The notes under the pieces were generated by a model. That model searched no databases, was not told where the DNA came from, and worked only from the letters and a program-made list of their open reading frames with translations. From NCBI RefSeq assembly GCF_905171765.1, contig NC_053392.1, positions 406,762,565 to 406,826,564 on the forward strand: 64,000 bases of DNA. The letters run 5' to 3'. Made by a program: the position numbers and the translations under genes. Positions 44,558 through 55,830 of the stretch are shown here, one piece after another. The stretch comes from Bufo bufo (Eukaryota > Chordata > Amphibia > Anura > Bufonidae). The first letter of the stretch is position 1, and every line of letters begins with the position of its first letter.

Positions 44558-45533
44558 GCAGAGGAGCATGACGGAAAGCAGATAGACACTGACATAAACA
44601 CCCCGGTAGTCACTTCTCATTGTACCGAGATCTGTAAAGGACTCGTAGGAGGGAAGTCCTGCTCAAAAATTTTCTGAGTTTATGCAGTCGGCCACCGAGA
44701 TAAGGCGATCAAGGTATATGCAATCTTAGATGATCAAAGCAACAGGTCTTTAGCTAAATCCACCCTTTTTGACACCTTTAACATTTCCCTACTCCTTAGG
44801 CCTCATGCACTGGACCGTTGTTTTGGTCCGCATCCAAGCTGCCGTTTTTGCGGCTCGGATGCAGAACCATTTACTTCAATGGGGCCGCAAAAGATGCGGA
44901 CAGCACTCCGTGTGCTGTCCGCATCCGTTGCTCCGTTCCGTAGTCCTGCAAAAAAATGTAACATGTCCTATACTTGTCCGTTTTGCGGACAAGAATAGGC
45001 ATTTCTACAATGGGCCGCCTGTTCCGTTCCGCAAATTGCAGAAGGCACACGGGCGGCTTCTGTTTTTTGCGGATCCGCGTTTTGCGGACCGCAAAAAATG
45101 GAACGGCCATGTGCATGAGGCCTTAAGGACATGTGCTGGTACTGTTGAGACGGCAGGGAGGAAAGTAACTGGCTACAAGGTAGAATCCATGGATGGTCAG
45201 ACCTGCTTGTCCCTGCCAACCATACTGGACTACAATTATATACCTGACAACCGATCTGAGATACCTACACCAGAGGTAGCAGCATACCACCCCCACCTGA
45301 GGCGTATAGCTCAACTGATACCAGAACTGGACCCAGAAGCCCCGATAGTCTTACTCCTTGAAAGAGACATACTACGAGTTCATAAGGCTAGAGGACAGAT
45401 TAACGGTCCGCAAAATGCTCCATACGCCCAGAGACTTGACCTAGGATGGGTCATCATAGGAGACGTCTGTCTAGGAGGAGCATACAAGCCAACCTCAGTC
45501 AACAGTATGCTCACCCACACTTGAAAATAGACG
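44558..45533 (+). pseudogene. BEL/Pao protease and linker, split by a MITE
   Basis: The stretch before the MITE reads YAILDDQSNRSLAKS, the aspartic-protease region typical of BEL, after an in-frame TGA near 44676. After the MITE it resumes with CAGTVETAGRKVTGYKVESM, RSEIPTPEVAAYHPHLRRIA, PELDPEAPIVLLLERDILRV and YAQRLDLGWVIIGDVCLGG, ending at 45524. These blocks are the region between protease and reverse transcriptase in Pao polyproteins. Confidence 0.8.
44799..45122. mobile_element. PIF/Harbinger-like MITE (GGCCTCATGCAC family)
   Basis: GGCCTCATGCAC faces gtgcatgaggcc; TTA flanks both sides (44796-44798, 45123-45125). The interior is rich in gcggacc/ggtccgc. It belongs to the same family as 59480-59901. 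Confidence 0.85.
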
Positions 45534-46661
45534 TCCTTCCCTATTCCAGCCATGTCACAGCAGTTTGCGGATAAAATAACTGCCACACAGTGCTCCTGTG
45601 CCTTGTCCTTTTGCATATCCCTCCTGTGAAGACCACGCCTGCGATGGTGAGCAAGATCACTTAAGGCACACAGTCTTCCACAGGACAACAGGGTCGCAAT
45701 GTCCATAGAAGACAGGCTGATCTTGGATATCATGGATCAAGGAATAGATTACCATTTAAACCACAGAGACAACACTTACCTAACAACAAAGAACTTGTCT
45801 TCAGTTGATTCATCTCCCTCAAACACAAACGTCAGAGGACACCCGAGACGAAAGAACATTTCTTCAGCTTCATGGAAAGAATATTCCAAAACAACCATGC
45901 AGAAATGGTATCTGTGCTCCAAGACTCCAAGGAGTGTTGGTACTTACCCATATTCGGCGTGTATCATCCTAAAAAACCAGGGCAGATAAGAGTAGTATTC
46001 GACTTGAGTGTCAGGTGCGAAGGCATCTCGCTAAATTATGTCTGTCTGGTCCAGACCTCAACAACAGACTTCTGGAGGTACTTCTCCGCATCCGCAGAGA
46101 TTCTGTAGCATTTATGGCTGACATACAACAGATGTTCCACTGCTTCCTCATCAAGGAAGAACAAAGAAACTACTTGAGGTTCTTCTGGTACTGCAACAAC
46201 GACCCCAATGAAGACATTGTAGAGTACTCAATGAGAGTGCTTATCTTTGGAAGCAGTCCTTCCCTTGCAGTCACTATCTATGGTCTCAAACATTCAGCCC
46301 GAGAGGGTGAAGCGAAGTATGGGTCAGATGTCAGGTCCTTTGTGGAAAAATATTTCTACGTGGACGACTGCTTGAAATCCACACCCACGAACGAGACTGC
46401 AATTAGTCTCCTGAAAAGGGCTCAAGAAATGTTCGCTCTATGAGGTTGCACAAAATTGCCTCCAACAGACGTGAGTTAATGGAGGCCTTCTCACCTCAAG
46501 ACCATTCAAATGATCTAGAGGACTTGTGTCTTAGCACCGACTCCCTTCCCATGAAGCAGAACCTCGGTTTGCTCTGGGATTTAAAGACATACACATTCAC
46601 CTTCCAAATCAGCAAGGAAGAAAAGCCCTTCACACGCAGAGGAGTCCTGTCTACCATATAC
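45534..46661 (+). pseudogene. BEL/Pao reverse transcriptase, frameshifted
   Basis: Coding passes through at least four frames. Recognisable blocks are KPGQIRVVFDLSVRCEGISL, PDLNNRLLEVLLRIRRD, FMADIQQMFHCFLIKEEQRN, LRFFWYCNN and SFVEKYFYVDDCLKS. FMADIQQMF carries the first catalytic Asp and YVDD the pair. The downstream LSTIY is cut at 46661 by the TG...CA insertion and continues as YDPLGFVAPV at about 48570. Confidence 0.85.
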
Positions 46662-48561
46662 TGTTTTATAAGTATACAATATTATCTAATGATATTATAG
46701 CCAAAATGAATGCTCATCTCATTGCCTTTAAGAATAAAATCAGCCTGAACCAAAGTTCTATTATGTGGCTGAGGAAGCCAAGATGAGTTCATGGCAAGTT
46801 CAGTTTATATAAAAATAATTGTGAACATGAACGGACATTGTATTTAAAAGTTATTGCTAAGGATATGGGTTTATCTATGGGGAGTACACCAGCTTCCTCA
46901 GACATGTCTGTCTGAAGGGAACAAGGTTGTTTCATGGATAAGCCATGACGTGATAAGAATTCATATCCTTGAGGCACACCTGCTGTATGAGGTTCAATTT
47001 ATATATTCATAATTATATTATATATATCTCTGTATAGTATATTTAGTTTACAACATATTTTAACCAATAATCCATATAATGTGTTATTTATGTGTAGCAA
47101 TGTATCGATTTATATATATATTATACCATGTATTTATCATTTAGAATGTATTGTAGGAGATACAGAGACACTAAAGTAAGTTTCTGTTAATTGGATTTCT
47201 GAGAAGAGTTAAAAGTTATTTCAAAACAATAGTTATTCATGGATGTAGATAAGTAAAATATACAAGTTCCAATGCAGAGTATCAAGGCCGTTATATAAAG
47301 TTTTTATCAAGTTAACATATATTTCAAAAAGATAGCAGAAGACAGTGACTCCAACAAGTCCAGGATATAGGTAATTAAAAGTGTCAGGAAAAGACCTTCC
47401 TCAATTATGCAAAATTAAAAAGGTTAAGAAGGTCATGTGAACGTATTATTAGATATTTAGTTTTAATGTTTAAGGTTGTGATTTTCATCTGCAGTACCAC
47501 AGTGCCATCTGGTGGCAGATGGACAATATTATATTATTTTATAATTTGTTCTATAACATATCAGGAGTTAATATGACATCATTGTATTATTAGCATGCAA
47601 ATACACCCACCTTACCTGATTGGAAATCCCTAATCTAAAGGGGATGATTCTTAGATAAGGGGGGGAATAATTACTCGTGTGCGGAGCAGCAAAATAGATC
47701 CATAGATCCATCCATCCATTTATTCAATCAAGACTAAAAGAAAAACTTTACCAGAAAAAACTTGGATTATATATTTTTTTGGATTACTAGGAAAGTTCTT
47801 GAGAAATGGTCCCATCTGAACTCTGTCTACCTTTGACCCAGTAACGTATATTTTATTTACTACTCGTGATATTAATAAGATATTTCTCTCGGTATATAGC
47901 CAAAAGTCCCCATACTGTGGGAATATACAGTGTCAGGTGCCTCCATAATGCTGATTATTCTCTTAGCAAAGATGCATATTGTTAATGGAAGATCTGACAT
48001 TATTTGAAAAGAGGACTAAACCCATGGAAAGTTATTTTCCATACTCTGATTGCCGAGCTGAATATTTTATCATATTAATATCATATATTTTTGATTGGTC
48101 ATAGGAAAACAGAGTCAAGGGATAACATTTATTTTCCTGTATATCCATGTTTTATTGCTATAGCCTGTTAGATAAACAGAAGATCCTAAGTTTCTCTTGG
48201 TATATGAGTCTGTTTGTTAAAAGTATGACACTGGTTGTAATAAATCACTAGTCACACTGTGCTGATGAGATAGGGGTGTGTTAGCACCACCGTGTGGTAC
48301 ATTTTGGGTATTATTTTGTAACTCCATTGTTTGTTTTGCAATTGTATTGATTTTATATTCTTTGTTTTATGATAAACAATATATATTTTGCATATACAAT
48401 TGTCCCTTTGCTTCACTGCTTGCACAAATCAAATTAAGATACTAGATAAAAAGAACATTTATGTCCGCCTGAAGGATCATATAATTTTTTTTATACAATT
48501 TTTTGTTTGTTTGATCCTCTCTTTTATATGAAAATTCTTTTTATATAGAAAATATATGACA
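46662..48561. mobile_element. 1.9-kb TG...CA insertion (solo LTR candidate)
   Basis: The segment begins TGTTTTATAAG and ends ATATATGACA. ATAC is present at 46658-46661 and again at 48562-48565, a 4-bp duplication. The reading frame of the BEL polymerase resumes exactly beyond it. There is no frame of note inside, so it cannot be a full element. TG...CA ends and a 4-bp duplication suit a solo LTR of a retrovirus-like element, though 1.9 kb is long for one. A non-autonomous DNA element is an alternative. Confidence 0.6.
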
Positions 48562-49004
48562 ATACAGCTTATATGATCCTCTGGGATTCGTAGCACCTGT
48601 TACCATCCAAGGTAAAGTTATGTTAAGAGACTTCACCACAGAGATATCTGATTGGGATGATCCACTTCCCATGGAGAAAAAAGACCTGTGGACAGGTAGG
48701 AGGAAGTCTCTCAAAGCTTTGACCAGCCTTCATGTGGCACGACCATACGCTTCCGTGCCATCTACTGAAGTCAAGATGCAAAGACTATATATCTTCTGCA
48801 AAACTTCAGTCAAGGCGAATGCAGCCATAGCATACCTGAAGACCATAGATGTCAAAGAACAATGCCATATAGGGTTTGTTATGAGCCGGACCAAACTGGA
48901 GCTACTCCGCAAACACACGATACGCAGACTGGAACTCTGCGCTGCTGTGCTTGCAGTGGAGTTGGCTGAACTTATAACATCAGGAATGAACCTGGAAATC
49001 AAAG
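48562..49004 (+). pseudogene. BEL/Pao A17-type pol region
   Basis: The frame reads YDPLGFVAPVTIQGKVMLRD, then ISDWDDPLPMEKKDLW, SLHVARPYASVP, IGFVMSRTKLELLRKHTIRR and LELCAAVLAVELAELI. The last block, normally RLELCAAVLAVE, is a hallmark of BEL/Pao polymerases (Peptidase_A17-annotated region). It is interrupted at 49004 by chromovirus copy 2 and resumes at 54590. Confidence 0.87.
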
Positions 49005-49668
49005 TGTCACTACCAGAGCTTTGAGACGTTCTCACAGCTCTGTTTCTCCACCCCTGTGATGATGTCACTACTAGAGCTTGGAGGAGTTCTCTCTGCTCTG
49101 TTTCTCCGCCCCTGTGTTGAGGTCTTTACTTTCTGTTTCCTTCCTCCCAGCTGTCCCTCCTGTGTTTGATTTATCTGCCTTTAAATCACCCCTCCTCCTT
49201 TGTAGGGTGCGGATTATACTTTTCATTTGAGCTGTATCTCTCGCTTGAGTATCTTCACTTGTGTGATATCTTTCAATGGACCTGAGTTCTGCTGAAGCAA
49301 GTACTTCGGATATTGTCTGCTGACTTTGGATCTGTTTTCACTGCTGCTGCAGCTCCTTCAGTTAAGTGTGCAGACATTGTTTGTTTCTGTTTGTTTGCTG
49401 ACTGGATCCGAGGCGACCCCGGTTCCGTCCGTATTCTGTGCAGGGCACCGGTGGCCGTGCCCCTTCCACTATTGTAGGGGTTACAGTGGTCATCAGCCTT
49501 AGGCACGCGGGCATGTCTCGATCCACCATCTGGATCCGGACATGTGCTTAGCAGCATAGGGAGAGCTTTTAGGGTCTGACAGGGGTCACCCTTTATCCTC
49601 CCTAGTTTGGGTCCGGTCAGTAGCTAATTCACTGTGTATGCTCTTGTTGCTCACATACAGCCGTGACA
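49005..49668 (+). repeat. 5' LTR of chromovirus copy 2
   Basis: 664 bp. TATA-like TTTAAAT is at 49180-49186; gcggattata (49209-49218) starts about 27 nt after it and is the likely transcript 5' end. Confidence 0.95.
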
Positions 49669-49669
49669 T

Positions 49670-49679
49670 TATAATCCGC
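49670..49679 (+). promoter_or_regulatory. Self-primer binding site, copy 2
   Basis: tataatccgc, one base after the LTR, is exactly complementary to gcggattata at 49209-49218. Copy 1 has the same pairing with one changed base pair. Confidence 0.75.
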
Positions 49680-49700
49680 CTAAAAACCGTCCTTTTTGAC

Positions 49701-52700
49701 ATGGATCCGCTTTCTAACCTGGTTGACCGCATGCAGGGTCTTTCTTTGGAGGTAGCGGATCTCCGTCAATCTATGACTCAGCTTCATGCATTTGGCTCTG
49801 CTCCGGCCCATGGAGTCTGTTGCGAGCCAAAGATCTCACTTCCGGAAACGTTCTCCGGGGGCAGTGAGAATTTTGTTCGCTTCAGAGAGGCATGCAAACT
49901 CCATTTTTGCTTGTGTCCCCATTCCTCTGGTAATGAGGAGCAGAGGGTGAGGATTGTCATCTCCCTGCTCAGGGGTAATGCTCAGACTTGGGCTTTTTCG
50001 CTGCCATCGGGGGATCCCTCCCTTCGATCCATGGAAAGATTTTTTGCGGCCCTGGGGCAGATATATGATGACCCGGATCGTGTTGCTCTGGCTGAATCTA
50101 ACTTACGTTTTTTTATGCCAGAACAAACTGTCTGCGGAGCTTTATTGTTCTGAATTTCGGAGATGGGCAGCTGATTCAGGTTGGAATGATGCTGCACTCC
50201 GGAGTCAGTTCTGTCATGGTCTCTCAGAGAGATTGAAAGATGCGTTTGCTTTCCATGAGAGACCAACGTCCTTAGAGTCTGCCATGTCATTGGCGGTACG
50301 CCTTGACAGGCATCTAAGAGGAAGAAACGAGACCTCTCTGTGCAGCCATTGTCAGTCTAGAGGCAGTGGTGCGGACTCATTCAGTGTGCAGGGGCCTCAT
50401 CCTATCTCGGTCCCCTCTGAGGAGATGCCCATGCAGCTAGGTCGCCCCTGATAAAGGAGGATTTAATCCTCAGAGAGTGGTGTGTTTTTGTTGTGGGGGC
50501 ATAGGTCATTTGACAAATGTTTGTCCGTCTAGGAAATTCATGAACTGTACTAAGAGTGATAATAAGAGAAAAACCTCAAAAGGTAAATCATCAAACTCTG
50601 CTTCATCTGCTACTTTGGGCAAAATTGATGTAGGAATTGATGCTTTTCCTCTGACCTGCAGTTCCCATTTTCTCCTTTCTGCCAAGGTGGCGCTAGAGAG
50701 CAAAGTCATTTCTTGTGAAATTTTTGTCAATAGTGGAGCGGCCGTCAATCTTATTGACACTCAATTTGTAGCCATGCATGGTTTTCAGGTTTGCACATTA
50801 GAAAAGGATATACCTGTTTTTGCTATTGACTCTGCTCCACTCTCACAGAGATCCCTGAAGGGCATTGTTCACAATATCCGGTTAGCTTTAGGTGACACTC
50901 ATGTGGAGGATATATCTTGTTTTGTCCTTAACGGATTGCCTTCTCCTCTAGTTTTGGGGTTACCCTGGCTCACTAGACATAACCCCACTATTGATTGGCA
51001 AGGAAGGCAAATAAATGAGTGGAGTGAGTTTTGTAGAGAGAATTGTCTCACAGCGACTTTTGCAGAGGTGTCTACTAAAACTGTGCCATCATTTCTCTCT
51101 GATTTCTCGGACGTGTTTTCCGAGAGCGGTGTTCAGGAGCTACCTCCTCACCGGGAGTTTGACTGTCCCATTAACCTCATTCCCGGCGCCAAGCTGCCAA
51201 AAGCACGCCTCTACAATCTCTCACAACCGGAAATAATCGCAATGCGAACCTATATCTCTGAGAGTCTCGATAAGGGTCATATTCGTCCCTCAAAATCACC
51301 TGTTGCCGCTGGGTTTTTTTTGTTAAAAAAAAAGATGGCTCTCTGAGACCTTGCCTAGATTTTAGGGAGCTGAACCGTATCACGATTCGCGATCCCTATC
51401 CCCTTCCTCTGATCCCGGACCTCTTCAACCAAATTGTTGGGGCCAAGGTTTTTTCCAAATTGGATTTGAGAGGCGTGTACAACCTGGTCAGGGTCAGAGA
51501 GGGGGATGAATGGAAAACGGCCTTTAATACCCCTAACGGGCATTTCGAGAATCTCGTTATGCCTTTCGGCCTGATGAATGCTCCGGCCGTCTTTCAGCAT
51601 TTTGTTAACAGTATTTTCTACCATTTAATGGGGAAATTTGTATTGGTGTATCTTGATGATATTTTGATTTTTTCCCCTGATGTTCAGACCCATCAGGATC
51701 ATCTTTTTCAGGTTCTGCGGATTCTGCGGGAAAATAAATTGTACGCCAAGCTGGAGAAATGTGTTTTTATGGTATCGGAGATTCAATTTCTGGGTTTTCT
51801 CCTCTCTGCTTCTGGTTTTCGCATGGATCCGGAGAAGGTCCGTGCTGTGCTTAAGTGGGAGCTTCCTGAGAATCAGAAGGCTTTGATGCGCTTTCTGGGT
51901 TTTGCGAACTATTACAGAAAGTTCATTTTGAATTATTCCTCTGTTGTCAAACCCCTCACTGACATGACAAAAAAGGGGGCGGATTTTTCCTCTTGGTCGG
52001 AGGAGGCGCTTGCAGCTTTTTCTAAGATTAAAGAGAGTTTTGCGTCTGCTCCCATCTTGGTGCATCCCGATGTTTCCTTACCTTTTATTGTTGAGGTGGA
52101 TGCTTCCGAGGTGGGTGTGGGTGCGGTTTTGTCCCAGGGCCCTTCTCCTGCCAAATGGCGACCCTGTGCCTTTTTCTCTAAAAAACTCTCCCCGGCAGAG
52201 AAAAACTATGATGTGGGAGATAGGGAGTTGTTGGCCATCAAGTTGGCTTTCGAGGAATGGCACCATTAGTTGGAGGGGGGCAGGCACCCTATCACCGTTT
52301 TTACCGACCATAAGAATCTGGCGTACTTGGAGTCGGCCAAGCGTATGAATCCAAGACAGGCCAGATGGTCTCTGTTCTTCTCCAGATTCAATTTTGTCGT
52401 TACATTCCGCCCTGGGATCAAAAATGTGAAGGCTGATGCTCTCTCTCGCTGTTTTCCGGGAGGAGGAAACTCCGAGGACCCGGGTTCCATTTTGGCGGAG
52501 GGGGTAGTTGTTTCTGCTCTGTATTCTGATTTGGAGGCCGAGGTCCAGGCGGCCCAGACTGAGGCACCTGCCCGTTGTCCTTCTGGGAAGTTGTTTGTGC
52601 CTCCTGAGTTACGTCACAAACTCTTCAAGGAGCATCATGATACTGTTCTTGCTGGTCACCCCGGGAGTAGAGCCACGGTAGATCTCATTGCTCGGAGATT

Positions 52701-53940
52701 TTGGTGGCCGGCTCTTCGTAAGTCGGTGGAGGGTTTTGTGGCTGCTTGTGAGACATGCACTCGCGCTAAGGTCCCTCGTTCACGGCCTTCAGGTCCCCTT
52801 CTCCCGTTACCCATACCTTCCCGTCCTTGGACACACCTGTCCATGGACTTTATCACGGATCTTCCTCATTCCTCAGGGAAGTCGGTGATCCTGCTGGTGG
52901 TGGACCGTTTTAGCAAGATGGCTCATTTCGTACCCTTCCCTGGTTTACCCAATGCTAAAACGTTGGCGCAAGCTTTTGTCGACCATATTGTTAAATTGCA
53001 TGGCATTCCCTCTGATATTGTTTCCGATAGAGGCACGCAGTTTGTGTCCAGATTCTGGAAGGCTTTCTGTTCTCGCCTGGGGGTTTGGCTGTCCTTCTCT
53101 TCTGCTTTTCACCCGCAGTCGAATGGTCAGACTGAACGTGTCAATCAGAATCTGGAGACATATTTGCGCTGTTTTGTTGCAGAGAACCAGGAGGATTGGT
53201 GTTCGTTTCTCCCTCTGGCTGAGTTTGCTCTGAACAACCGTCGTCAGGAATCTTCTGATAAGTCACCATTCTTTGGTGCATATGGGTTCCATCCGCAGTT
53301 TGGGACATTCTCGGGAGGGGCTCCTTCTGGTTTGCCTGTGGAGGAGAGATTTTCCTCGTCTTTGTCTACCATTTGGCAAAAGATTCAGAGTAATCTTAGA
53401 AAGATGAGTGAGAAATATAAGCGTGTGGCTGATAAGAGACGTGTGCCTGGTCCGGACCTGAATGTGGGTGATCTGGTGTGGTTGTCTACAAGAAATATTA
53501 AACTGAAGGTTCCCTCCTGGAAATTGGGTCCCAAGTTTATTGGGCCTTATAAAATCTTGTCAGTCGTCAATCCTGTTGCCTTCCGTCTTGATCTTCCACG
53601 GGTTTGGAAGATACATAATGTATTTCACAGATCTCTCTTAAAACCATATGTCCAGCCCACGGTACCCTCCTCTTTGCCTCCTCCTCCGATTTTGGTTGAT
53701 GGCAATCTGGAGTTTGAGGTTTCCAGAATTGTGGACTCTCGTATTGTCCGCGGTTCTCTTCAGTACCTCGTTCATTGGAAGTGTTATGGTCCTGAGGAGA
53801 GGATGTGGGTCACGGTGTCGGACATTAAAGCCACTCGCCTCATCAGGGCATTTCATAGGGCTCATCCTGAGAAGGTGGGTCCTGGGTGTCCGGAGTCCAC
53901 CCGTAGAGGGGGGGGGGTACTGTCACTACCAGAGCTTTGA
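49701..53940 (+). pseudogene. Chromovirus gag-pol polyprotein, copy 2
   Basis: ATG at 49701 (MDPLSNLVDRMQG). The gag frame shifts at a seven-T run near 50110 and again near 50450. The CCHC knuckle is CFCCGGIGHLTNVC (50483). The protease motif reads FVNSGA in place of FVDSGA, so the catalytic Asp is replaced by Asn (AAT at 50729-50731). A T/A-run indel near 51310-51330 shifts the reverse transcriptase frame; VYLDDILIF is intact (about 51645). A TAG at 52267 replaces the Trp codon seen in copy 1. From 52270 one frame runs through RNase H, the integrase zinc motif, the D,D,E core (MDFITDLP, SDRGTQF, NGQTERVNQ) and a chromodomain (YLVHWKCYG) to 53940. Confidence 0.95.
53905..53917 (+). promoter_or_regulatory. 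Polypurine tract, copy 2
   Basis: AGAGGGGGGGGGG ends three bases (tac) before the 3' LTR, as in copy 1. Confidence 0.85.
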
Positions 53941-54584
53941 GACGTTCTCACAGCTCTGTTTCTCCACCCCTGTGATGATGTCACTACTAGAGCTTGGAGG
54001 AGTTCTCTCTGCTCTGTTTCTCCGCCCCTGTGTTGAGGTCTTTACTTTCTGTTTCCTTCCTCCCAGCTGTCCCTCCTGTGTTTGATTTATCTGCCTTTAA
54101 ATCACCCATCCTCCTTTGTAGGGTGCGGATTATACTTTTCATTTGAGCTGTATCTCTCGCTTGAGTATCTTCACTTGTGTGATATCTTTCAATGGACCTG
54201 AGTTCTGCTGAAGCAAGTACTTCGGATATTGTCTGCTGACTTTGGATCTGTTTTCACTGCTGCTGCAGCTCCTTCAGTTAAGTGTGCAGACATTGTTTGT
54301 TTCTGTTTGTTTGCTGACTGGTTCCGAGGCGACCCCGGTTCCGTCCGTATTCTGTGCAGGGCACCGGTGGCCGTGCCCCTTCCACTATTGTAGGGGTTAC
54401 AGTGGTCATCAGCCTTAGGCACGCGGGCATGTCTCGATCCACCATCTGGATCTGGACATGTGCTTAGCAGCATAGGGAGAGCTTTTAGGGTCTGACAGGG
54501 GTCACCCTTCATCCTCCCTAGTTTGGGTCCGGTCAGTAGCTAATTCACTGTGTATGCTCTTGTTGCTCACATACAGCCGTGACA
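53921..54584 (+). repeat. 3' LTR of chromovirus copy 2
   Basis: 664 bp, the same length as the 5' LTR, with about four substitutions. Confidence 0.95.
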
Positions 54585-55830
54585 CAAAGAAGTCAAGTTT
54601 TACACGGACACCAAGGTAGTCCTAGGATATGTTTTCAACAAAACTAGACGCTTTTACGTCTATGTCAACAATCGGGTGCAGGGGCGGACATACCGCCTGT
54701 GCTGCCGGTTCAGCTGCCCAGGGGCCCTCCAATTAAGCTGTCTATGCATCTACAGGACGCACAGACAGCTGATTGTAATCGTCAAGCAGAGAGCCGCAGC
54801 TTCACCATTCATCATCACACCATCCAGCATGTAGAAGGGGCCCACCTTACTATCTGACCTCAGTCTCAGGACGTACTGCGTCCGCAGCTCTGAGGAGCAG
54901 GAGCAGGGCAAGGGCAGCACATGTTTTAAACACTGATCTTAATAACTCCTAAACTAGAAGTGGTTCTGCTGATGTTATGAAGAGGCGCCGACCTCTCCAT
55001 AACTTCAGCGCATCCAGCGCCAGTGTAAATGCATATCATCCAGACTGAATCCTGACCCATTCATTTCAATAGGTCTGTGTGAGGGGGGCACATATCTGGC
55101 ATAACTGCTGTGAAGTTGGCACATATCTGGACATAAATACTGTGAGGTGGCACATAATCTGTCACAATTACTTTGAGGGGGACACATAATCTAGCATAAC
55201 TACTGTGATGGGCAAATAATCTGGCATATCTACTGTGGTGGGCACGTATCTGGGCATAACTACTGTGAGGGGCACATATCAGGGCATAATTACTGTGAGG
55301 GGGCAGATATCTGGCATAACTATTGCGAGGGGGTACATATCTGTCCATAGCTACTGTAGAGGGGGCACAATGTGGATATTACTACTGTGTGCTGGCACAA
55401 AGGGGCAAAAATTACTATGTAGGAGCATTAAGAGGACATTAATACGCACCACAGTATCTGAAGGGTTTCCCCTATCTTTGATGCGACTGATCACCCCTTC
55501 CTCTCCCTGTAGGATTAGGGGAAGATGACAAATTGGGGTCCCTACTGCTGCCACACCTCATTGTATTAATCTTTACCTATGGCCTATGTTTATTTCTATA
55601 TGTGTGGTTGGGGGGCCCTGGCACATTCTTTGCACAGGGCCCCTCTGCTGCCAATGTCCGCCCCTGATCGGGTGTTAAGGATCAGGAGATCTATATATCC
55701 TAAACAGTGGCACTATGTTCCCACACACCATAATCCTGTGGATCCCGCAACTAGATCCGTCGCACCAAGCCACCTTATGGACACAGTATAGTTTACAGGT
55801 CCTGCATTCCTGTACCATCCAACATCTTGC
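54585..55830 (+). pseudogene. BEL/Pao RNase H region, split by a hAT-type MITE
   Basis: After the chromovirus the BEL frame resumes with VKFYTDTKVVLGYVFNKTRR and FYVYVNNR. After the MITE it continues with RRSIYPKQWHYVPTHHNPVD and PATRS. FYTDS.VVLGYI.N..RRF.VYV.NR and QW.YVPT..NP.D.ATR are typical of BEL/Pao between RNase H and integrase. Confidence 0.85.
54679..55666. mobile_element. hAT-type MITE, 988 bp
   Basis: CAGGGGCGGACAT faces atgtccgcccctg. The 8-bp duplication ATCGGGTG lies at 54671-54678 and 55667-55674. Inside are short degenerate tandem units (tgtgaggggcacatatctgg type, 55075-55390). No transposase. Confidence 0.92.

Larger units (their letters stand above)
49005..54584 (+). mobile_element. 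Ty3/gypsy chromovirus, copy 2 (complete, young)
   Basis: The LTRs are both 664 bp, starting TGTCACTACC and ending GCCGTGACA. The 5-bp duplication CAAAG is at 49000-49004 and 54585-54589. The two LTRs differ at about four positions by eye. The internal order is the same as copy 1 and the protein is clearly homologous, but the LTR sequences differ almost throughout, so it is a sister family, not the same one. It interrupts the BEL/Pao polymerase. Confidence 0.96.

Noticed and set aside
44871..45219. Minus-strand frames over the MITE in BEL
   Set aside because: They cross the MITE boundary and lack any conserved motif.
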